Assembly: GCF_004151235.1 (NCBI RefSeq)
Contig: NZ_JUIV01000006.1
Span: forward strand, 124,001-188,000
Length of the DNA: 64,000 nucleotides
Direction: 5' to 3'
Source: Flavobacterium anhuiense
GTDB lineage: Bacteria; Bacteroidota; Bacteroidia; Flavobacteriales; Flavobacteriaceae
Shown here: positions 47,929-56,583 of the stretch, one piece after another
How positions within the stretch are numbered: the first letter of the stretch is position 1
Layout of the letters: each line of letters begins with the position of its first letter
Position numbers and translations under genes: made by a program
The notes under the pieces: model-generated
The model's input: only the letters and a program-made list of their open reading frames with translations
Told to the model about the DNA's origin: nothing
Databases searched by the model: none

Positions 47929-48063
47929 CTAAAAGGCACATTCTGCCTTTTGGGATCTTAACACCAAAATATAACCTGACAATGCTGACATCGCTATTGC
48001 TAAGTACCCCGGTTGCAAATAAGAAGAACTGCCTTCTAATAGGTCTTTTTCAATAACATTCAT
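47929..48063 (-). CDS. Candidate 44-aa membrane peptide upstream of the thioredoxin operon
   Basis: An uninterrupted small frame reads MNVIEKDLLEGSSSYLQPG, then a hydrophobic YLAIAMSALSGYILVL and a charged tail with one cysteine (KAECAF). The layout (acidic head, one membrane helix, basic tail) looks designed, and the frame lies in the same direction 97 bp before the thioredoxin gene. No family is known to me and no ribosome-binding site is visible. It may be a real small protein, a leader peptide or chance. The remainder of 47832-48474 shows no other gene. Confidence 0.35.
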   Translation of the reverse strand: MNVIEKDLLEGSSSYLQPGYLAIAMSALSGYILVLRSQKAECAF

Positions 48064-48474
48064 TTTGATTGTTTTTCCAAATAAAATTAACTCAAAATAC
48101 CTTTCGTTTTAGGGTAATTCCACTAGAATGATTCTAAATTTTATTTTCAGTTTTTGAGTAACATCCAGTTACAGCATGTGACTTAGTAGAATTTTGATTT
48201 CTTTGATTATTCTTTATCTGAATTTCTGCTTTTATAATTTGCTGTGCTACGATTTTTGACTAAAACTTAGATTTTAAATAATTTAAAGAAAAGCCTTGAC
48301 TTTTTGTGATAAAAAAGGTTTCGCTCTAATAATGGTTCAAGTCATTTTTAAGATTGATGAAGATCATTTTCCCTCCCATATTCTTTAATCAATTTTTTTT
48401 TTGTCACAAAAAGGATGTTTGCTGTAGAGGTTCGATCTGCAGCACTGAATTAATTTTTTAAACTAAAAAGCGCC

Positions 48475-48565
48475 ATGAAAAAGAATAATGACATTTTAAG
48501 AAAGGAAGTAAAAGAATCCCTAAAATGGGAGCCTATTTTACATAGCACTGAAATTGATGTGCTTC
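48475..48565 (+). pseudogene. N-terminal fragment of a BON-domain protein
   Basis: The frame starts MKKNNDILRKEVKES and continues LKWEPILHSTEIDV, the recognisable beginning of a BON-domain (OsmY-like) envelope-stress protein. After about residue 29 the sequence is the reverse complement of the DUF421 gene tail, and the frame stops at 48630 without any BON core. The rest of the gene has been lost at a junction near 48565. Confidence 0.6.
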
Positions 48566-48916
48566 GCGCGCCATTGTATCTTTATGGAACATGTTATTAT
48601 GAAAAACAATCCGGGGAACGGTATTTATAAGCTTTTCCATTTTTGTTGAAGATCTTGCCAGCCATGCGAAAATATACTGAAGCAGAATAATCAGGAACAC
48701 TACGACAGCACCTTCAGCTATTGGTATCATAGCCAGCATAATATCGGAGAGAGTAGATTCGAGTGCAATCGAAGCAATGAAGTCAAAAGCGTTGAGCTGT
48801 TCAAGGGTTCTTTTTCCGGAAATTCTAACAAATAGGAATAGTACAATAAATGCAGTGACAGCTGTAGCTGCCGCTCTTATTATACTCTGCCAGTCATAGA
48901 AAAATATTTCTTTCAT
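48533..48916 (-). pseudogene. DUF421 (YetF-like) membrane protein, C-terminally truncated
   Basis: 127 aa from the ATG at 48916 (MKEIFFYDWQS). It has two or three membrane helices, the family signature VRISGKRTLEQLNAFDFIASIALEST, then LINTVPRIVFHNNMFHKDTM. Members normally continue with a cytoplasmic YetF domain, but here the last residues (EAHQFQCYVK) are the antisense of the BON fragment. The break lies near 48570. The truncated product may still insert into the membrane. Confidence 0.7.
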
Positions 48917-49005
48917 TACTGTTGCTTTTTTATTGTTGTCAAATGTCACTCTACTATATCATTGCCAGCGGCCACCAGACGGAAAAAAGGCTCATGCTTT
49001 TTTAA

Positions 49006-49203
49006 GTGGAGATCCAAATTATGATGCATGGCAACTGGTCCTATACTTCCCTGAACGCAGTAAAGTTCATAAACGGTCTGCGGATAAAAGGGGTAGGCGA
49101 GATCGGCGTTGTGGGAATGCTCCCGGCGATTGCCAATGCTGTTTTCAATGCTGCTGGAAAGCGCATCCATGATCTTCCGATCCATTTTGAAAGGCTTTTG
49201 TAA
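49006..49203 (+). pseudogene. C-terminal remnant of a xanthine-dehydrogenase-type molybdopterin subunit
   Basis: The frame contains GNWSYTSLNAVKFINGLRIKG-type sequence followed by VGEIGVVGMLPAIANAVFNA and GKRIHDLPIHFERLL before a stop. The GEIG..GAxPAIANAVFxATGKRxRDLPI ending is typical of xanthine dehydrogenase/aldehyde oxidase large subunits. Only about 60 residues remain, and the upstream piece does not continue the enzyme. It is another truncated gene at the border between the AT-rich chromosome and the GC-richer segment to the right. Confidence 0.65.
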
Positions 49204-49216
49204 TCCTGTGCATGAA

Positions 49217-49253
49217 AATAAAAAAGGGAAGCCCTGAACTGGGATTTCCCTTT
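49217..49253 (-). terminator. Rho-independent terminator of the kinase/receiver operon
   Basis: On the minus strand GGGAAATCCC ... GGGCTTCCC forms a nested hairpin followed by TTTTTTATTTT, just after the receiver gene stop at 49259. Confidence 0.8.
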
Positions 49254-49258
49254 ATATG

Positions 49259-49651
49259 TCAAACCGTTAGAAATTTTTCCACCGCGGCATTGAGGTCCTT
49301 TCGAAGCAGCTCTATGGAATACTGCTTGGTGAGGAACTGGGCGGCATGGTTCTCGGCTGCAAATTTTTTGTCTATTTCGCTGGAGGATGTGCTGTAAATA
49401 ATTACCGGAATATCCTGCAGCGAGGTTTCCTTTTTGATCTGCTGCAGGAACGCGCGTCCGTCCATAATGGGCATATTCAGGTCAAGAAAAATAAGATCTG
49501 GTTTGGAAAAGCCTTTCGATTTTAATTTCCCGAAGGCGGCAGATCCGTTTTCGGCCTGCTGGAATATAATCGACGGATGTTCCTGCTCGAGGATTTCCTG
49601 AAAAATCTCGCGGTCGTCCGGATCGTCGTCAATCAAAAAAATGGTGTTCAT
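49259..49651 (-). CDS. Single-domain response regulator (CheY-like receiver)
   Basis: 130 aa, a lone receiver: acidic pocket in FLIDDDPDDREIF, phospho-acceptor Asp at about residue 57 in FLDLNMPIMDG, YSTSSSE as the Thr/Ser position and the conserved Lys in FLTKQYS. No output domain, so it acts by protein contact or as a phosphorelay intermediate. It lies 47 bp after the multi-PAS kinase in the same leftward operon and is its probable partner. Confidence 0.93.
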   Translation of the reverse strand: MNTIFLIDDDPDDREIFQEILEQEHPSIIFQQAENGSAAFGKLKSKGFSKPDLIFLDLNMPIMDGRAFLQQIKKETSLQDIPVIIYSTSSSEIDKKFAAENHAAQFLTKQYSIELLRKDLNAAVEKFLTV

Positions 49652-49698
49652 AATCTAGTATAAGCGGATGTAAATATACTGTTTTCCCCGCCACTTTC

Positions 49699-52600
49699 TT
49701 ACAATCCCCCGATTTTTTCGTGCTGTACCGGCATAATGACCGTAAAGGCAGTTCCGATGCCTTCCTGTGAGGAAGCGGTGATCTCCCCATTATGGTTCTG
49801 CATGATCTTGCGACACATGGCAAGGCCGATTCCCGTGCCCGAGAACTGGTCATTTCCATGCAGGCGCTGGAAGATATTGAAGATTTGTTCGGCATGCTGC
49901 TGGGAGAATCCGATCCCATTGTCGCGCACTTCTATTTTTACATATTCAAGTTCGAGATCCAAGGCATGCAGCCTCTTTTCGGATTCCGGCATCGCTGATG
50001 CCGTAATGCTGATGCGAGGAGCCGCGTCAGGCTTGGTATATTTCAGGGCATTGGAGAGCAGGTTGCCGAAAAGCTGCGACATCTGAAGCGGTATGGCCTG
50101 CACAACAGGAAGCTGCCCGATCTGGATCACAGCATTTTTCTGCTCGATGATCAGGTCGAAATCAGCCAGTATATCTGTCAGTACATCGTTAAGATCTACC
50201 GGTTCGAACTCTTGCGCAATATTGGAGAGTTTCGAGAACTGGAGCACGTCCTTGATGAGGTTTTCCATCCTTCTGGAGGATGACATGATCTTGTCGATGT
50301 AGAAATGTACCTTCAGGGGATTCTTCTCCAGGTTGCTTCTCATCATATCGGTAAAGACGCTGATCTTGCGGATCGGTTCCTGCAGGTCATGGGAGGCGAT
50401 GTAGGCAAACTGTGAGAGCTCCTTGTTGTTGGCTTCCAGTTCGGCATTGGCGGACTGCAGTTCTGCTGTCTTCTCCTTTACCTTGAAAGCCAGTTCCTGC
50501 TGGAGTTCCCTCTGCTTGGTCACATCCTGGGCGGTACCGCTCAGGGAAGCCACCTGTCCTTCGTTGCCGAACTGCACCTGCGCATTGGCGTGGATGATGC
50601 GGTGCTGTCCCGTTGTTTGGTTTACGATCTCGAATTCGTAATCATAAAAATGCTCCGCTGAGCCGCTGAGCGCCTCCTGAAGCGCCTCGACCACCTTATG
50701 CCTGTAGGGCTCGCTGATACGCTCTAGAAACTCCCCTCGGTCCGCTGTATTGCTTTCCAGTCCGAGCCATTCTTTAAAACGGTCTGAACAGGTTATGGTC
50801 TTGTCTTGGGCGTCAAGGGTCCAGGTAGATAGTTCTGCCAGTTCGATGGCGCCACTCAGCGCCATTCGGACCTCTTCGAGTTTTTTGGAGGCGATCACCT
50901 GCTCGGTGACATCTGTGGCAATATCCATGATGCCGTATACCTCGCCGTTGGCGTTCCTTACAGGGGCATAGGTGAATTCAAAATAATAGGTGCTGATTTT
51001 CCCGTTGAGCTTCAGGTCCGCCGGCATGGCGTGGCCGTAATAGGTTTCCCCGGTGCGGTACACTTCGCGTAGGATATCCATAAAAGGCTGCCCGATAAGT
51101 TCGGGCACTGCCTGCAGAAAAGGCTGTCCAATCACAGACCGGTCCTTGCCCCAGTATCCTATCATAATATCGTTGGCGATCTCAATTTCCATATCATAGC
51201 CGGTGAACAGGCAGATCCCAAACGGGGACTGTTCGATCATGGCAGTGACCTTGTACTGGCTTTCAATTACCGCCTGCCTTGTGGAGATGATTTCATCAAT
51301 ATCCATGCAGAAGCCGGCGTAGCCGCCATACTGCCCGTCGGTATCATAGAAAGGGTCTCCTGCGGCACGGCACCAGATGAGCTCGCCCGTATTTTTTCTT
51401 GCCCTGAAAAGAACGTCAAAGTGCGTTTTTTCGGCAAGGGCCTTTATATATGTTTCTTTTGTCCTGCCGTAGTCCTCTTCTGCGATGACCCAGGTCCATC
51501 TGCCTGCCAGCAGCTCTTCATAGGGAAGTCCCGTAAAGTCGATGAGGGTCTTATTGAAATAGGTGATCATCCCTTCGGCATTGGAGAGCCATAATCCGGT
51601 AGGAGAACTGTCGGTCACGTTCTTGAAATGGCGGTCTGCCTCGCGTTTTGTTTTCTCAAGCCTTGATTCCGCCTGCTGGAGTGCCAGACGGCTGTTTTCC
51701 CTTTCGGTGATATCGGCAACGGTTCCAGAAAAAGCCGCGGTCTTCCCATCGGAATTGATGATGCGGGCTGCCGATACGGCAATGCGGTGCACGCTTCCGT
51801 CATCCCAGATGACCCTAGGGGTGTAGTAAAAGGTACCGTTTTCCATCCCGCTCTCAATGGCGCTGCCCCTCAGGTGCAGGTCGTCAGGATGCACGTACTT
51901 GAGGAATTCCTTCCTGCTGAGCCCCGGTTTGAAGCTGCCGCAGAGGATCATGCTGAACTCTGGTGAATATTCAAGGGTATTGGCGCCGTAGTCCACGCTG
52001 AACAGCCCCAGCCCCATACTCTGAATGGTAAGGTCGGTAAGCTGTCTGGATTTATGGAGTTCATCGGCGGCTTTCCTGTGCTGGGTTACGTCCTGCACGG
52101 TGCCGTTGAAGCGGTATGCCTGCTTATTGCCGTCAAACCATGCTTTTCCAAGGGCACGCACTATACGGGGCTGTCTGGTTTTTGGATGTATGATGGTATA
52201 TTCGATATCATATCTGCCGCCTGATTCGTACTGAAGGGCGGTATTGATTGAATCAGCGACGCGCTGGCGGTCCTTCTCTGCTATAGCCTCAAATGCCGCG
52301 GTCAGTTTTATCTCTTCATTGTTTTTGAGCCCAAACCATTCCTTAAGCCTTGCATTGGCGGAGAAACGGCGTGTTTTTGGGTCAAGGTCATAGGTCCCGA
52401 ATTCAGCCGCATTGATGGCAAATTCGAGTTCATCCCTGTTTTGTTTTAGCTGGATGCTGCTGTTTACCTTTTCGGTGGTTTCATTGCAGATTACCAGCAC
52501 GCCCTTTATCTTGCGGTCGTCATCTCTGACGGGGCTGTAGCTGAAAGTCCAGTAGGCTTCTTCCATTTTACCGTTGCGCAGGATGGGCATGAGCAGGTCA

Positions 52601-52956
52601 TCATACCATACGCTTTCCCCGGCGGTCAATACTTTTGTGATCAGCGGATGGATAAAATCCCACATTTCAGTCCAGCATTCGATGCCTTTCTGTCCCATGG
52701 CTCTGGGATGTCTGCCTTCCTTGCCGAAAATAGGGCGGTAGGAGTCGTTGTAGAACTGGATCAGGCCGTCTCCCCACCAGAGGAACATCGGGAATTTTGA
52801 TGACAGTATGGTGGCGATGGTATTTTTCAAATTTTCAGGCCAGCTGTCTGGCGTGCCCAAAGAATGGCTTTTCCAGTCAATATTTCTAATAAGCTCGGCG
52901 GATTCTCCTCCGTTCTGAAGGAAGTAGTAGTCTGAAGTGGTAAGGTCTTGGTTCAA
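49699..52956 (-). CDS. Soluble multi-PAS sensor histidine kinase
   Basis: 1085 aa without membrane segments. About six PAS/PAC modules fill residues 20-825 (recurring endings such as VICNETTEKV, GTVQDVTQHRKA, GTVADITERENS, GTAQDVTKQREL), then a coiled coil (about 825-850), the HisKA helix with phospho-acceptor His in YIASHDLQEPIRKIS near residue 853, and a HATPase domain (LFGNLLSNALKYTKP, EVRDNGIGFSQQHAEQIF, GTGIGLAMCRKI). Likely a cytoplasmic sensor of redox, light or small ligands; no cofactor residues could be assigned. Co-transcribed with the receiver gene that follows. Confidence 0.93.
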   Translation of the reverse strand: MNQDLTTSDYYFLQNGGESAELIRNIDWKSHSLGTPDSWPENLKNTIATILSSKFPMFLWWGDGLIQFYNDSYRPIFGKEGRHPRAMGQKGIECWTEMWDFIHPLITKVLTAGESVWYDDLLMPILRNGKMEEAYWTFSYSPVRDDDRKIKGVLVICNETTEKVNSSIQLKQNRDELEFAINAAEFGTYDLDPKTRRFSANARLKEWFGLKNNEEIKLTAAFEAIAEKDRQRVADSINTALQYESGGRYDIEYTIIHPKTRQPRIVRALGKAWFDGNKQAYRFNGTVQDVTQHRKAADELHKSRQLTDLTIQSMGLGLFSVDYGANTLEYSPEFSMILCGSFKPGLSRKEFLKYVHPDDLHLRGSAIESGMENGTFYYTPRVIWDDGSVHRIAVSAARIINSDGKTAAFSGTVADITERENSRLALQQAESRLEKTKREADRHFKNVTDSSPTGLWLSNAEGMITYFNKTLIDFTGLPYEELLAGRWTWVIAEEDYGRTKETYIKALAEKTHFDVLFRARKNTGELIWCRAAGDPFYDTDGQYGGYAGFCMDIDEIISTRQAVIESQYKVTAMIEQSPFGICLFTGYDMEIEIANDIMIGYWGKDRSVIGQPFLQAVPELIGQPFMDILREVYRTGETYYGHAMPADLKLNGKISTYYFEFTYAPVRNANGEVYGIMDIATDVTEQVIASKKLEEVRMALSGAIELAELSTWTLDAQDKTITCSDRFKEWLGLESNTADRGEFLERISEPYRHKVVEALQEALSGSAEHFYDYEFEIVNQTTGQHRIIHANAQVQFGNEGQVASLSGTAQDVTKQRELQQELAFKVKEKTAELQSANAELEANNKELSQFAYIASHDLQEPIRKISVFTDMMRSNLEKNPLKVHFYIDKIMSSSRRMENLIKDVLQFSKLSNIAQEFEPVDLNDVLTDILADFDLIIEQKNAVIQIGQLPVVQAIPLQMSQLFGNLLSNALKYTKPDAAPRISITASAMPESEKRLHALDLELEYVKIEVRDNGIGFSQQHAEQIFNIFQRLHGNDQFSGTGIGLAMCRKIMQNHNGEITASSQEGIGTAFTVIMPVQHEKIGGL

Positions 52957-53294
52957 GTCTGTGGTTTTGGGCAGGAATTCCGAGCGGAGACTGCCATTGG
53001 TTTTCCGTAAAAGTAGTCAATTTATTTTTTCCAGTCGTTTTGATGAAAAAGAAGTTCTTCTTCCTGTTCTGCATCTTCTCCCAGCCCTTCAGGCGCATAA
53101 TGATGTTTTTCGTATTCCATTAGATATCTTTTAAGAGGCTGTGGTTTGGCTATTCAACCTATATAATTTTTAAAAGTACTCTTTTGGACTCAGGCCGTTT
53201 TACACAATTACGTTCCGGCGTTTTAAAATTTTCACCTTGCAGCCTTCCTGCATTTTTTAACACATTCCGCTGATGCGCATATGGTCTAAATATT

Positions 53295-53302
53295 TAAATT
53301 TG
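53295..53302 (+). promoter_or_regulatory. TAnnTTTG-type -7 box of the second orphan-family gene
   Basis: TAAATTTG, 37 bp before the ATG at 53339, fits the Bacteroidota -7 consensus. The paralogue at 10437 has the same kind of box at a similar distance. Confidence 0.4.
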
Positions 53303-53338
53303 GTTGAGGAATAAACAAAAAAACAGCAATTTTTCACA

Positions 53339-53587
53339 ATGGAAAAAGCGATACAACTAAAGGTGAGAAAAGATTTGGATGCCAGACAGCAGCATACGAT
53401 CCTAAAACTCAAGGGAAGCCTTATTTCAAAAGGCTATACGGAAATCATCCACATCCTTGACAAGGACGAGCAGTACCATATCAATTATTTCGAGACCGAG
53501 GCGGACAGGGGCACCGAGGTGCGGGATTACATCAGGGCATTCATCAGTGATGAAAACCTCATTGATGCCGCCGAGATGCTTTCATAA
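53339..53587 (+). CDS. Small conserved protein, 82 aa, paralogue of the gene at 10437
   Basis: Starts MEKAIQLKVRKDLDARQQ and shares KGSLISKGYTEIIHI with the 83-aa product at 10437; the middle and C-terminal halves have diverged (DKDEQYHINYFETE, then a helical end). No named family is known to me. It is cytoplasmic with no signal. It is divergent from the multi-PAS kinase (382 bp apart) and convergent, 4 bp apart, with the broken gene at 53592. Its GC-richer codon use matches the island around it, whereas the paralogue's is closer to the AT-rich chromosome. Confidence 0.75.
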   Translation: MEKAIQLKVRKDLDARQQHTILKLKGSLISKGYTEIIHILDKDEQYHINYFETEADRGTEVRDYIRAFISDENLIDAAEMLS

Positions 53588-53591
53588 GAGG

Positions 53592-53907
53592 CTATAAATG
53601 TCCGGGCGCATTTTGGTAGATGAACTCCTGGAGCTGTCGGTCGATCTGGGCATCCACAGGTGAAGAGGTGGCATTTTTGCCATAGAAGCGGATGCGTTTT
53701 TCTTCCCGCGAAATCGCTGAGCCCCGAAAGGGCGTCCGCAAAACCCGCCGGGAGCGATTCCCAGCAGAGCTTCTCGGGCGAGGTGAGGTCCTCGAGCCTT
53801 AGGATGTACTCAGGGTTATGGACATCCGCACCGTTTTGGCGGATGGTCAGTTCAAAATCATTGTCATGGTCACGCAGCGAGCCTGTCAGAAAGTAGGATA
53901 GCATCAT
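53592..53907 (-). pseudogene. Hypothetical protein gene with one frameshift
   Basis: The first 67 residues (MMLSYFLTGSLRDHDND, then FELTIRQNGADVHNPEYIL and SLPAGFADALSGL) look like a real protein. Near 53725 the frame must shift by one base to continue AISREEKRIRFYGKNATSS and QIDRQLQEFIYQNAPGHL, ending in TAG at 53592. Both pieces have protein-like composition; the unshifted frame instead runs into the antisense of the neighbouring gene. Function unknown. It may be a recent mutation or a sequencing insertion. Confidence 0.6.
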
Positions 53908-54040
53908 AATTCCAGTTTAAGGTGAGATCAGTTCAACATCCCGCAAGATAGCCTAAAACCAAATGAAGGCTGTTATATCAGGGCATCTTAAAATTTACAG
54001 GATTCCGACTGGAAATGATGCCTTACAGTGTCTGCGCGCC

Positions 54041-54067
54041 AAAAAAAAAAAACCGGCATACTGCCGG
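54041..54067 (-). terminator. Rho-independent terminator of the PcfJ operon
   Basis: CCGGCAGTATGCCGG on the minus strand is followed by a run of twelve T, directly after the PcfJ stop codon. Very strong intrinsic terminator. Confidence 0.95.
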
Positions 54068-54068
54068 C

Positions 54069-55382
54069 TCAAGCCAATTCTTTTTTTGCTTTCTTTTTCT
54101 TCATCCTGTCCCTTATCCGGCACAGGTTCTCGGAAAGCATGCTTAGAATCTTTTTGTGATATTTTGAGGGCTCGTTCTGCATGCCCCTGCACTGCAATAT
54201 TTCCATACGGCTCAGGGAGATTTCAATGGTTTCAACGGATTTCTCTGCGACCTTAGCCGAAAGAATCAGCGAATCCTTTCTGCTGTAATACTCATTAGTA
54301 AACACGCAATGGTGCAGTTCGTCGCCCTCGACCATAAAATCCCTTACGTTTTCTATCACAGAAATGCTCAAGTCTTTTTCCTGAAAGGACAGCCCGAAAA
54401 AGCGCTTCTTGTCGCTTGAGTACCTTTTCTGCGCCTTTTCGATTTGAAGGCGAAGGTCGTGGAGCTTTTTCTTTCTGAGCAGATCCCTTTTTCTTTTCAC
54501 TAAGCGGTCATGCGCTTCATGCAGGTTTTCAGGGCAGACAAAGAAAGGGTTTGAAAGGTCTTTGCCGAAATAGCGCAATAGTTCCAAATAATCCTCCCAA
54601 ATCTGCACATCTGAAATTTTGCAATTGTTTTTAATGACCGTTTTGACTGCCTGCCAATTGCGTTTTATGTTTTGGCGTGATGCGCCGAGATAGTACTGCA
54701 AAAGGTTCAGCTGACGGGATTTGAGCAGGGTTTCTGCAATGGGGTCGGACAACAGCGATGCAAAGAGCAGGTGGGGTGCAATGTCATAAACTGATGATTT
54801 AAAACCGTTGCGTTTTAAGATTGGAAGCACTTTAATTTTCGGATAGACCTTGAAAGGATTGATATAGAACTTGGCATTTCGGGTGAAATCTTTTGGCTTT
54901 ATTTCGAGCGGGGAGTAGAATTTCCAAGCATCGTGGGTGCTTGAAAATACATTGGTAGAGAGCGCAAGGGTGCGCACGTCGCCTTTGGGACTTATCCAAT
55001 GCTGCATGACCTCTTTGTGGAAATAGGTCGGGGCGAGATTCTTTTTCATGTGCTTGTGGGCAATAACCATACGCACCACCTGAAACCCCGCACAGGTTTC
55101 CACTACGGCAAAGTATTCGGTTTCCTTGAAATGCACCTGATTGTAGGGCATCATTTTGAGCTTTCCTGCGCAGGCAGGACAGGTGGTGAACTTGGCGCAG
55201 GTATCTGCACAAGAGGGTTTCCATACGTGGGCGCATTCCAAACAGCAAAATTTGGAGCGTGACAATACGCCCCATTTGAGAAAGATATTCTGCTCCGCCC
55301 ACAGAAATATCTCTTCTCTAATGGGTGCAAGTGAGGCGCTCAGCGCCGTCAACTGCTTTTCGATGATGGTTTTGGGTATCAT
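54069..55382 (-). CDS. PcfJ-like protein
   Basis: 437 aa. N-terminal zinc-ribbon-like cysteines (CCLECAHVW ... TTCPACAGKL), a helical middle, and the PcfJ core near the C-terminus: MVEGDELHHCVFTNEYYS and ILQCRGMQNEPS, with the conserved histidine pair and cysteines. PcfJ is named after conjugative plasmid pCF10 and is widespread on Bacteroidota conjugative elements; its biochemical role is not established. It follows the PcfK-like gene with a 4-bp start/stop overlap, so the two are translationally coupled. Confidence 0.88.
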   Translation of the reverse strand: MIPKTIIEKQLTALSASLAPIREEIFLWAEQNIFLKWGVLSRSKFCCLECAHVWKPSCADTCAKFTTCPACAGKLKMMPYNQVHFKETEYFAVVETCAGFQVVRMVIAHKHMKKNLAPTYFHKEVMQHWISPKGDVRTLALSTNVFSSTHDAWKFYSPLEIKPKDFTRNAKFYINPFKVYPKIKVLPILKRNGFKSSVYDIAPHLLFASLLSDPIAETLLKSRQLNLLQYYLGASRQNIKRNWQAVKTVIKNNCKISDVQIWEDYLELLRYFGKDLSNPFFVCPENLHEAHDRLVKRKRDLLRKKKLHDLRLQIEKAQKRYSSDKKRFFGLSFQEKDLSISVIENVRDFMVEGDELHHCVFTNEYYSRKDSLILSAKVAEKSVETIEISLSRMEILQCRGMQNEPSKYHKKILSMLSENLCRIRDRMKKKKAKKELA

Positions 55383-55768
55383 AGGTCAAAGAGTGTCAGG
55401 GCGGTCTGCACCGCAGGTTTTACGTCTTTCTTTATTGTTGGAACAGGCTCGGTTCTCATAGGCACAGCAGGGGCTGCAGGCTGTGAGAACAGGTCGGCGG
55501 GCGCAGGGGTCTGCACCACGGCTCTGCATGCAACAGGGGCGGGCGTGCCGATGGAATCATCGGTGTAGTATCTGACTGCCATGTCGAAGATTTCCTGATT
55601 GTCAAAGGCGCAGAAACCTGTTTTTTTGACCTCGCCGAAAATGTAGTTCAGACAGCTCTCCAGATTCTTGGAAGCTTTGGCGTAGTGTGGCGCAAAGGCT
55701 GTATCGCCCTGCGCCAAAGTGCTTAGATAATTCTCTATGGCTTTTCTAAAATTTTCAGAAGCTTTCAT
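55379..55768 (-). CDS. PcfK-like protein
   Basis: 129 aa. The N-terminal helical half (FRKAIENYLSTLAQGDTAF, SCLNYIFGEVKKTGFCAF, DMAVRYYTDD) is the PcfK domain; the second half is a proline/alanine-rich linker ending in ALTLFDL. Found with PcfJ on conjugative elements, role unknown. 27 bp downstream of the DUF7222-like gene in the same leftward operon. Confidence 0.85.
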   Translation of the reverse strand: MKASENFRKAIENYLSTLAQGDTAFAPHYAKASKNLESCLNYIFGEVKKTGFCAFDNQEIFDMAVRYYTDDSIGTPAPVACRAVVQTPAPADLFSQPAAPAVPMRTEPVPTIKKDVKPAVQTALTLFDL

Positions 55769-55795
55769 AATGAAGAGATTTAAGATTGAAAATTT

Positions 55796-56155
55796 TCACT
55801 CAAAGAGCCTTGAATAGAGGTCATAGCAGTATTCCTCAAAGCAGAGCCAGCACACAAAAGTGTAGTGCAGGGTCTGAAAACGGTTCTCGATCGGTTCGCC
55901 GATGGCTTGTTCGAGTTCGGCTCTTATATTTTCAAGGTCATCGATATGTTCGATGTAAAATGCTCTGCAGTCATCGTGGTAGATAAATTCGGATATCATC
56001 CCGCTGATGCACCCGCCCCTCTGCAGGTCAAGGAAAAAGGATTTGAGCTGTTCTTTGCGTTTTCCGTCATAGGAAGTGATGCTTCGCAGAATGATTTGGT
56101 TAAAGGCATCGCTTACACGGTACTGGGAATAAGAAGATTTTTGTAAGGCTTTCAT
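55796..56155 (-). CDS. DUF7222-like mobile-element protein
   Basis: 119 aa, acidic and helical. Features: FFLDLQRGGCISGMISEFIYH, DCRAFYIEHIDDLENIRAEL and an aromatic end (YTFVCWLCFEEYCYDLYSRL). The GGCISGMI..FIYH..C..FY pattern is what I associate with DUF7222 proteins of Bacteroidota conjugative elements; no function is known. It lies between SSB (41 bp upstream) and PcfK. Confidence 0.65.
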   Translation of the reverse strand: MKALQKSSYSQYRVSDAFNQIILRSITSYDGKRKEQLKSFFLDLQRGGCISGMISEFIYHDDCRAFYIEHIDDLENIRAELEQAIGEPIENRFQTLHYTFVCWLCFEEYCYDLYSRLFE

Positions 56156-56196
56156 AATATTTCATTTAGGCGTGTATAAAAATTGGCTTGAAAAGT

Positions 56197-56583
56197 CTAG
56201 AAAGGCAGGTCGTCGGGATTCTCCGATTCCTCCTGCTTTTTGAGGGCGGGTGCAGGCGCACTATTCTGCGTTTGGGCAAATACCAGTATCTTGATATCCG
56301 AGGTGTGAAAGGTCAGAGAGCCGTGCGCCTGGGCGTCATTTCCGATATAGACATTCAGCCCGATGCGCCCGAAGAGCTGCACCAAAGTCCCTTTTTTGAG
56401 CCACTGCGCCAGTCCTGCGCTGAGCCAATACGAGCAGTCGATATAGGTTACAATCTTTTTGGTTTCGGTGCTTCCTTTGGGCTTGTAGCTGTCGTTGACC
56501 GCTATGGAGAAGTTTACCACCTCACGGTTTTGCTTTACTTTAAAAACTGAGGCATCTTTTACAATTCGTCCTGTGATTTCCAT
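56197..56583 (-). CDS. ssb: Single-stranded DNA-binding protein
   Basis: 128 aa: OB-fold (about 1-105, MEITGRIVKDASVFKVKQ, VVNFSIAVNDSYKP, aromatic YIDCSYWLS), a short linker and the acidic tip NPDDLPF that recruits partner proteins. Shorter and with a different N-terminus from the typical chromosomal SSB, as usual for copies on conjugative elements. It would coat single-stranded element DNA during transfer. First gene of the leftward ssb-DUF7222-pcfK-pcfJ operon. Confidence 0.9.
   Translation of the reverse strand: MEITGRIVKDASVFKVKQNREVVNFSIAVNDSYKPKGSTETKKIVTYIDCSYWLSAGLAQWLKKGTLVQLFGRIGLNVYIGNDAQAHGSLTFHTSDIKILVFAQTQNSAPAPALKKQEESENPDDLPF

Noticed and set aside
49006..49203. Plus-strand frame as a complete small gene
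   Set aside because: Its sequence is the typical C-terminus of a much larger molybdopterin enzyme, so it is a remnant.
55156..55461. Plus-strand frames opposite the PcfJ and PcfK genes
   Set aside because: They are antisense to well-supported coding sequence and show no family match.
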